Positions 52,255 through 62,200 of a stretch of DNA of 64,000 nt are shown in pieces. Source of the stretch: Fusobacterium sp. (GTDB lineage: Bacteria > Fusobacteriota > Fusobacteriia > Fusobacteriales > Fusobacteriaceae); assembly GCF_032477075.1 (NCBI RefSeq), contig NZ_JAWDXO010000002.1, forward strand, positions 62,001 to 126,000, read 5' to 3'. Below the pieces are notes generated by a model. It made no database searches, was not told where the DNA came from, and saw nothing but the letters and a program-made list of their open reading frames with translations. Both the position numbers and the translations under genes were made by a program. How positions within the stretch are numbered: the stretch's first letter is position 1; each line of letters starts with the position of its first letter.

Positions 52255-52840
52255 TTATATTCTCCTTTAGTATTTACAATACTTTCTCAAATCATTTATT
52301 CAATTTTCAAATCCAAATAGAAAAATAATGTTTTCTCAATTCTTCCTTTAATGATTACTGAAAAATCAGCAGTTTTCCATTTAATATTATCTATTTTACT
52401 TTAAACTCTCTTTTTACAAAATAATAATTAAAAAGTACCTTTTTATTTATTATAAGAAAAAAACAAGAAAGAAGTCAAATAAAAATTTATTTTCAACTAA
52501 AACAATTAATTATTTGGTCTTTATAAAATTTAATATAAATTTTGGAATATAACAATAAAATTTATAGGTTTCAAATCATACAAGATATTTGAAATCTATT
52601 TCAACTTTATTGTTTGTACATAAAAGCTTTCCTATAGCCTCTTTTCGAAGCTTTAGAACCTAAAATAATATTATATATTAATCAAATAGATATAGAATAC
52701 ATTTAATACTAAAAAGTTTAAGTTTTATACTATTTAAAATATAAATTTAGAAAACTATCTAAATTTCTATTAATATTACAAAATAATATAAAAATAATAC
52801 TAAAATACTTAACAATAAAGAAAAGAATATGAATATAAAA
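52255..52840. other. Gene-free stretch upstream of the autotransporter unit
   Basis: No open frame with a binding site. A 13-bp stem (52564-52576 with 52587-52599, one G-U) with a 10-base loop is the only notable structure, and it could be a weak end for transcripts. The rest is A/T runs. Confidence 0.4.
52564..52599 (+). repeat. 13-bp inverted repeat in the gene-free stretch
   Basis: ATAGGTTTCAAAT and ATTTGAAATCTAT pair over 13 positions (one G-U) around CATACAAGAT. It has no T-tract; purpose unknown. Confidence 0.5.
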
Positions 52841-52869
52841 TTGACATTCTATTTTAAATAATATACAAT
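52841..52869 (+). promoter_or_regulatory. Consensus-like promoter upstream of the autotransporter
   Basis: Perfect TTGACA (52841-52846), 17-base spacer, TACAAT (52864-52869). Starting near 52876, the transcript would first cover the decayed gene at 52936 and reach the autotransporter ATG about 380 bases later, giving it a long leader. Confidence 0.65.
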
Positions 52870-52935
52870 ATACAATATATATATGATATAAAAAGTATAT
52901 ATTATCAATAATATTCTATAAAAAGGAGGTTAACT

Positions 52936-53166
52936 ATCAAAAATTCTAACTTTAAAATATTGTATCTCTAATAAATATTTCAATTAAAAGAAAGAATTGA
53001 AAAAGTTCTTAAAAATATATTAATTCTATAATTTTATTAATTTTCTTGTATACTTTTTGAAAAAATAAATAATATATCTACTGAAGTCTTAAAAACAACT
53101 GAAGTTAAAAATAAATTTAAAGAAAATTTAGGAGATAAGAAAGATGAAAAATGTACAAAAAACTAA
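52936..53166 (+). pseudogene. Possible decayed small gene before the autotransporter
   Basis: AAAAGGAGG at 52921 has the right spacing for a start at 52936, but the codon there is ATC, as if ATG had been lost. The same frame continues for 77 codons to a TAA, with four internal TAA codons. Between the stops it reads like protein: NSNFKILYL, FQLKERIEKVLKNIL, then FEKINNISTEVLKTTEVKNK to the end. I cannot name a family. In such AT-rich DNA part of this may be chance, so confidence is low. Confidence 0.3.
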
Positions 53167-53253
53167 AATAAAATTAAAAAATTAAATTCGTAAATATTAT
53201 AGTAGTATTTTTATATTAAAAATAACTATAAATTAATTTCATGGGGGAAAGAA

Positions 53254-56200
53254 ATGAAAAGAAAAACTCGTATTGAGGATAACCTAAAGCATTGTTTAAA
53301 AAGAAAAATTACATATAGTACTAGTTTACTGGTTTCTTTTTTGATATCAGGTTCTCTATTATTTGCTGATGAGATTAAAATAGATACACTAAAAAAAGAT
53401 ATAGAATCTTATCAAAGTGAATTAATAGATAATCTAGCTATTCAAAAAGAAGTTGTAGAAAAGATTTTACTTAAAAATGAAAAGCAATTAAAAGAGCTTA
53501 GAACTAATGCTTTATCATTAGTAGAACATGGGGAATGGTATAGTAAATCGTGGAATCCGAGCCACTTTGGTTCTATTATTGTTTGGTATGACTTTGGAGA
53601 TAGTTCTAGTAAAAAATGGGTAGGGAGTTCAAGAAAAAATACTTTCATGGATGATAGAAGAGATCAATTTACAGGATCCATGGGTGATTATAAATCAAGT
53701 GGTTGGTTAAATTGGACTGATTCATATAATAAAAATACAAATATTTATGATTATGAAGATAAGTTTGTAACATTACCTTCTATAAGAACCCCTGAAATTA
53801 CTAAACCTGTAGCACCAAACTTTTCTATAGCAATGCCAACAGCTCCTACTAAAGTAAATGCTCCTTTTGCTTCTGTAAACTCTGTTGGAGCTATTGCTGT
53901 GAATATATCAAAGCCAACAGTGGTTATACCTAATATACCTAACCTTAGTATAGTAGGGTCTCCTAATCTTTTGTCTGTATCAGTTACAGACCCAGGTGTA
54001 AGTGTAGTCCCACCTAATATATCTCTTAATATTGCACAACCTACTTTTAATGTTACACCAAATGTTTTGAGCTTTTCTATGGCTCCGCAAAATATATTAA
54101 ATATACCTAGTATTACAGTTACTCCCCCTACTGTAGCTACAGTTATCCCTGATCCAAATGTAACTCCATTTAGTAATTTTGGCTATGGATGGATTAATGA
54201 AGATACTGATACAATTGCTTATAGTACTATTGGAACTGTAAATGGAGCTCCACTTGTACAAAATTATATCGTTAATGGAGGAACATTATGGTCTGGAGTA
54301 ACACAAGGAGGAGTAATAAGTGATGTTTCAGGAGGAGATGGACTATCTTTAGAGCATCCTACTACATCAGCTATTGTAACCATACCTAATTTAATAAATT
54401 CTACTAGAAGATTATCTACTCTTAATTTTCTTTATCGGAGATATACTAACACAATAGGTATAGTTAATAATACTACAATGCATGTAGCTGGTAGCAACAC
54501 AGGAATTGGAGGTTGGTCAGGAACAGGACCTTTCACAGGAACTTCTGCCATACATCTAGTAGGAGCTGCAAATGTTAGTAGCTCTACTTTCAATTTATAT
54601 GGAATGAGTTCTGCTGTTAATATGGAGGGGTGGAATTCTCCATTTTTAACTATTAACAATTCTACCATTAATATTTTAGGAGATAATAATGCTGTATTTA
54701 ATATTCAAAAAGGACACTTTATCAATGAACGAAGTTGGAATTTAGCAAATTTTTGGGATGATGGTCCATATTATGCAGGTGCCATTACTGGAGATGTAGA
54801 TATAAATGTAAAAACAAAAAATAATTCCATTTATGTAATAGCAGGATATTCAAGGGGCTTCAAAATCAAAAATGATGGAGTTATTACTCTTGATGGTGCA
54901 TCTAATATAGTGGTATCTGATTTAGGTTATGTTACCAATTCAAGCAAATATATAGGTAGTGGTCTTTTAGGAGCCCCTCCTCAACACTCTGCAAGTATTA
55001 ATGATTATGTTCCTTCTATTGTTATTAATGATTATGTAGAACAATTTGGGGATGAAAATATAACATTATTTTTCAACACAAGTGAAGGTGACGCATGGGG
55101 TGGTAGAATTGGTATTTATCAAGGAGAAATCTCTCTAAAAACAAAAATAGGAGAATTTCTAGATTCCAATGGAAGTACTTCATCTCAAACAGTTTCAGGT
55201 CAATTAACAAAAAATGGATACACATCTTCTACAGTAGATGCTAATGTGGCTGTTTATACCCTCTCTGGACAAAGAGAGGGAATTATTCCTACAGTAGCAA
55301 TGGGAGATGCTAATTCTTTTAATGATCTTGATCCTATACACAATCTTGAAATTGGTGAATTTGACATTAAATTTGGTAAATATTCTAAAAACGGAATTAT
55401 GTTTTTATCAAAATTAGGAACTGTAATTGATGTAGGACATTCCTCTTCTTTTGTGGATATAGGGAGTCCCACTACTTCTTTTTCCGATGGAATCAATGGT
55501 CCTACTACCACTGAAGCAGATGCATCAATGGGTACTATCATTGCATATTCAGATGGAATATGGGATCCATTAGTTCATGATTATTGGCCTGGTAATCTTC
55601 TATCAGGACAGTCAATATATAGTTTACCTAGTGAGATAATAGTCCATATACCTCTTACTATGTCATCCAATGAAGGTGTTGCTTTTCTTGCCAATAATGG
55701 AGGAAAAGTAACTATGAATGGAGATACTCATGCATACAACTATGGTTCTATTATAGCTTTTGCTAATGGAAAAATAGGGAAAGTATGGGATCCATCAAAT
55801 TTTGTTTATTCTACTGTAGATGTAAATGGAAATATTACAGCTGTAGATAATTCTAGCAGTACTGTATCCAAAACATATAAAAATATAGGAGCTTTTGCCA
55901 ATGAATCTGGAAGAGTGAACATTAATGGTATAGCTACAATTAATGGTATAGGTGGATTCGCAACTGGAAAAGATTCTCATATAAAAATGGTTAATACAGG
56001 AAATATTATCAATAGTGGAATATACAGTGGAGTAGTTGCTACTGATTATGGAAAAGTAGATTTTGCAGGGACAATCAATCATGGAATATCAGGAGCTCCT
56101 GGTAATTATACTGATACTGTAGCCTTTTATGCCGATGAAAATAGTAAGATCAATTTTGATAACACTGTTGCAATCAATATGTATAAAGGATTATTGATTA

Positions 56201-59200
56201 GTGGTAATAAAAATGATTATTCTGATAATACTAGCACACCAGGAGAAATTGTTGCTGCAAGATATAATAATATGCAAAATGTAAGTGTAAACATAAAAGC
56301 TGATGGAGTAAATATTGGAATCTTTGATGGTGGCACTCTATCATATGGAAATGAAAGTTCTTATCTTTCTAGTCTTGGTAGTTATGCTAAATTAAACAGT
56401 CTTACTAAAGATTCAGGAGTTATAAACTATGAAAGCTATTTAATCAATGGAAGTTTAAATGTAACAGCTCCAACAATTTCTTTGGATACTGCAACTTTTA
56501 ATGATGCCTTCAAAAATATTGTGATGCAAAATCAATTGGTTACTTTTAGTAATGGCACAACTGTTACATCTACAACAGGAAATGGATTAGTAATGGGTTC
56601 TAACTCTACTGCAACATCTAATAATACCTCAGGATATATAAATAATGGAACTATAAGTATATCAGGCGGAACTAATCCAATAGGAACTTATACAAGTTTT
56701 GGAACAATAACTAATAATGGACAAATAACAGTAAAAGATGGAGTTGCAATGACTGGTGTTAATGGCAGCAGTCTAATAAACACTAATAATATCAATATTA
56801 CTTCTTCTACTGGAACTAGTACAGGAATGGGAATTGTTGGTCTATCAAGGCGAACTACCTCTCTGGGGACTCCAGACACTCCAGAAAATTATGGAGTAGA
56901 TACAGGTCTAATGACATCCGCTACTAAGTCAATAGATATATCTAATTCTGGGAATATCTCTGCCACAGGTGCTAATGTCATTGGAATATATGCAGAAAAT
57001 AATACAGATGTAATCAAGACAAATACAGTGGTTTCTAATACAGGAAAGATAACTTTAGGAGATAATAGTACAGGAATAATGGTTACTAATACTAAGGGAA
57101 ACGATACTTCCAAAGGAGTCATGTTAACTCTTTCAGGAAGTGGGTCTTCTGATATCAAAGTAGGAAATGAGAGTATTGGAATTTATAGTAAAAATTCTGA
57201 AGTTATTTTTAATTCTGATTATGGTATTGAAATAAAAGAAGGTAGTGTTGGAGTATACACAATAGGAAACTATGTATCTCTTCCATCTCCTGCTACAAAG
57301 GATTCATATATATATATGGCTCCTTCTGATAAATTGACTCTTACTTATTCAGGATCTACATCAGGAAACGCTACTGGAATATATTATGACAATGATTTAG
57401 GTCAAACTATAATCACTCCTATAAATGTTCATCTTAATGTTGCTACAGCAAATCATACTGGAATAATAGCAGGTATTGTTGCAAAAGACAATATTCCTGG
57501 TGGAACAGGAAGTATTATTAACAGTGGAAACATAACAACTGATACAGGTGGAGTGTATGGAATAGTTGCTGGTGATGTAGATGTCTTTAACAGTGGTTCT
57601 ATTGATGTTGGAGTTCTAGGTGGAAAAGGAGGAACAGGAATATTCAGTACCAGAGCTGGAGTTAGTACTGATGGTTCTCTTATCGCAGTAAATGGTAATA
57701 ATGCCATAGGAATATATGCAGTTAATGAAGATAATACAACACCTGTTTTACCATCCTTGATTTCTGATAGAGTTATTTCTGTGACTGGTACTGGAACAAT
57801 GAATATCAATGACAAAAATTCTGTTGGAGTGTATGTGAAAGATAATGGGAGTGGATTTTTAACATTAAATAACTCCACAAATTTAATTCTTAATAGTAGC
57901 ATCATTAATGCTACAGATAGAGTTATTGGTCTGGTTTTAGAAAACTCTCAAGGAAATAGCAATAACAATCAAAATACAGGAAATATAAAAGTAAACAACT
58001 ATAATGTAGGAATATACTTAAATGATTCTAATATCATCAATAATAGTACATTTGATCTTACTAATAGTTTATCTGGAATAGGTATCTTTGCAACAAATGC
58101 AATAAGCAATAGAAAAATAGAACTGCAAGGAAGTACCTTTAATATCACTACTTCTGGAACACTTAACAGTGATATTCCTATTGGTGTATATGTAAGTGGA
58201 AATAATTATAATATCAATGGAGGAACTGGAACAATCTACAATGTTGGTCCGAATGGAATAGGAAACTTTTTAAATGGAGATTCTAGCAGTAAAACTGTTG
58301 GGGATTTTACTTACTCTTTATCTTCTGACACAAATAATGTAGCCATAGGAGCATACTATCTCAATGGAACCTTTGGTGATAGCGGAACTGTAACTTTAAA
58401 CAGTACTGGAACCCTTGGAGATAGTCCTATTGGATTATTTTATGGAGCTAATTCCACTCAAAATAAGTCAGATATAATTGTAAACGGTTCCAACGAATTG
58501 ATTGGAATTTATGGTAAAGAACTAAATTTTTCTAACTTAGGAGATATTAATTTAAATACTAAAAGTATTGGTTCATATTTTATAGGAAGTGATATTACAA
58601 ATAGTGGTAACATAACACTGGGAAATGGAATATCAAATGGATATGGATTGTATCTTTCAGGGAGAAAAACTACAGGTGGTTCTTTAAATACAGGGCAAAT
58701 TGATGTAAATGGAACTTCTTCTATAGGTATAGTAGCCACTTCAGATGGTACTAATGGTGCTATAATAAAAAATACTGATGTTATTAATATAATGGCAGGA
58801 AGTACTAATTCTATAGGTGTCTATACTGAATTAAATTCAATCTTTACTAATGATGGTATAATAAATGGACTTTCATCTTCATCCATAGGAATATTTGCAA
58901 ATGGTAATACAGTTGCTGAGAATACTGGGACTATAACTACTAATAATTTAGGAATCTATGGATCAGGAGATGGAATTAATGGAGCTACTGTAAATAATAG
59001 TGGAGATATTTATGTCAATACAGCAGGAAAAGTAGGAATATTTGTGGAAAAAAATGGAACTACAGCCAATTTAACAGGTGGTACTATAAATGCTCTATCC
59101 ACAGTAGGAAATACAATTGGTGTTCATGCTGAAGATACTGGTGTCATTAATCTATCTGGAAGTAATATTAACCTTCTAGGAAATAATTCTGTAGGTCTTT

Positions 59201-62200
59201 CCTTAGCACAGAATTCCAAACTTAAGCTTACTAATGGAAATATTTCAATAGGAAATAGCGGTACAGGAATCTATAGTAAGGACAGCACTATTGATATGAT
59301 AGGATATTCAGGAACTATCACATTGGGAAATGAGGGAATAGGATTATATCTTGACAATTCCACATTAAATGCAACAGCTAACCAAAATTTGAATATAAGT
59401 TACAATGGAGCAGACAAAGGAATTGGAATTTATTATAATAATAACTCTAGTCCAGTTACAAATAATGTAGTTATAAACCATAATGGAAGCAATCTCGTTA
59501 ACATCCTAAGTGATGGAATTGCTCTCACAAATGTTGCTAATCAAGTTGTTAAAAATGGTGGAGTTGGAATATATGCTGATAATAATTCTTTTATAAATAA
59601 TCAAGGAAATATATCTTTACTTGGAAATAATTCTGTAGGAATTTTCTTAGATAATAATTCCGTATTGACTAATTTTGGAACTATTACAGGAACAAGTCCT
59701 CTATCTGGTACAAGTAAAGTAGGAGTATATGTTGAAAATGGTGATATCATGGGAAGCACTACATATAATTTTGACATATCTGGTGGAATAGGTATATATT
59801 TAGCTAATAATACTATTTCTTATACAGGTTTAATTAATGTTAGTGGAGCTTCTCCTAATAGCAGTGATCGAACAATAGGAATGTATATTGCTGATAGTGT
59901 TCCAGCTAGCAATCTTTCTACTAACATAAAATTAACTGGAAGTGATGGTATTGGATTATATCTTGCATCAGATACATCTGGCTTATCAGGAGCAGATATA
60001 ACCTATAATGGACAGTTAGATATTTTATCAATGAGTAATGCTAACAGAGGAATTGGAGTTTACTTGGATACTAACACAACATTTACACTAGGAACTCTAG
60101 GAAAAGTTGATATATCTGGAAATAATAACATTGGATTCTATGTAAGTAATGGGGCAACATTAAATGTATCAAATGGTACTGTTAATAATACTGTAGATGG
60201 TATATTTGCCTATTTAGATAATGGAAATTTAGTTTTCTCTTCCAGTGGTTCTACTTTAAATATCGATTATGCAAATGTAATTGTAAATGGAACATCAGCA
60301 ACAACTATCAACAATACTGCTATTAAAGTAGGAAATGGTGGATTACAGGGTGCTGGAGGTGCTACTATAACCAATAATAGCTCTGGGACAATACTAGGAA
60401 CTACTATTAATGCTAAAGGCCTTGTAGGAACAGGTCTAGGAACTACTATTACTAACAGTGGAAGTATAAGCCTATTAGGAAATGGTTCTGTAGCTATGTA
60501 TACTGAAGATGGAGCTTTTGGAGTATCAAATGGGAATGTAGTAGTAGGAGATAAATCTGTTGCTTATTACTCAGGTAAAAATAGTATTTCCAAAGGAAAA
60601 TTAGAAATAAATGGAACTACTACTATTGGGCAAAATTCTTCTCTTTTATATGCAAATGGTGGAGATATTGATTATAAAGCAGGAGACATAACTGTTGGTA
60701 ATCTAATGACAGCACTTAATCTAGAAGATTCGAACTCTATTGTGAACTTCCATAATAATAAAATAATAGCTGATTCTGGCAGTGTAGGTATTTATGTTTC
60801 AGGAACAGGAAATTATGATACTGGTATTATTAACTTAGACAAAATTATAGTAAACAATGATGCCGTTGGAATTTACTTAGACAGTACTACAATCAACTTC
60901 AATGATAACCAATCTATAGTATTGCAAGGAGACAACGCAATTGGAATTTTTGCCAATAAACAAGGCAACTTAAATTATATAGGAAATCTTATAGGAACTG
61001 GTAAAAATGTCAAAGGTATAGTGTCAAAAAGTACAGGAGCAACAGTTAAAAATAGTGGTTTTATCAATCTTACTGGAAATTCTGGAATTGGTATTTTTTC
61101 TGAAAATGCAACTTCAGCAGAAAATAATGGAACTATAACTTTAGCAAAAGGAACATCTACAGAATCTACAGTGGGAATATACAGCAAAAATTCTATCAAT
61201 ACTTCTAATACTGGAACTATAAATATTGCTTCAAACTCAGCAGGAATATATGGTGAAAATACAGTTATAACTAACAGTGGGAATATTAACAACAGTGTGG
61301 GATACTCTTCAGGAATATATGGACAAAGCTCAGCTGTAGTTAATAATGGTAATATTACACTTGGTGAAATGTCTAATGGAATATTTATAGAAAATGGAAA
61401 TATAAATAACAATGGAAATATTACTGTAGGGGATGGAAAGAAAATACCTAAACCTGGTACTAATCCACTGGAATATTCTATTGCTTCCAGTGTGGGAATT
61501 TATGGTGGAGGCACTACTGATGTTTACCACAATAATGGAGCTGCAATAACTACTGGTAAATATGGAATAGGTTTAGCAGTAGAAAATGGAAACATAGAAG
61601 CAAGAAGTGGTTCTATATTCAATCTTGGAGAAGAATCTATTTATATGTATACTAATAATGGTACTGGAGTAAATTATACTAATTTAGCATTAAGTGCTTA
61701 TAGTATTGGAATGTATACTAATAATGGTACTTTAGTTAATGAATCTGTCATTGATGTAGGAAAATCTAGTGTTGTTACAGGCAACATAAAAATATCAATA
61801 GGAATGGCTACTGGAACTAAAACAATTGATCCATTAACTGGAATTGTAACAACTATAGGTGGAGGAACAATTATTAATAATGGAACAATAAATGTTTCTG
61901 AAAATAATAGTGTTGGAATGATAGCTAACAATCCTACTGGAGTCGCAATCAATAATGGAACAATAATAGTTTCTGGAAATTCAGCTTATGGTATGGAGGG
62001 TAGTGAAAAATCTACTCTTGTCAACAAAGGGATGATAACTGTTACAGGTAACAGAGCCAGAGGAATAGCAGCAACTACAGGAGCAGTTATAATCAATGAT
62101 ACTATTGGTGTTATAGAAGTAAAAGGAAATAGTTCAGAAGGTATCTATATTGACAGAAAAGCAGAATTATATAATTATGGTAATATAATTGTAGATGGAA

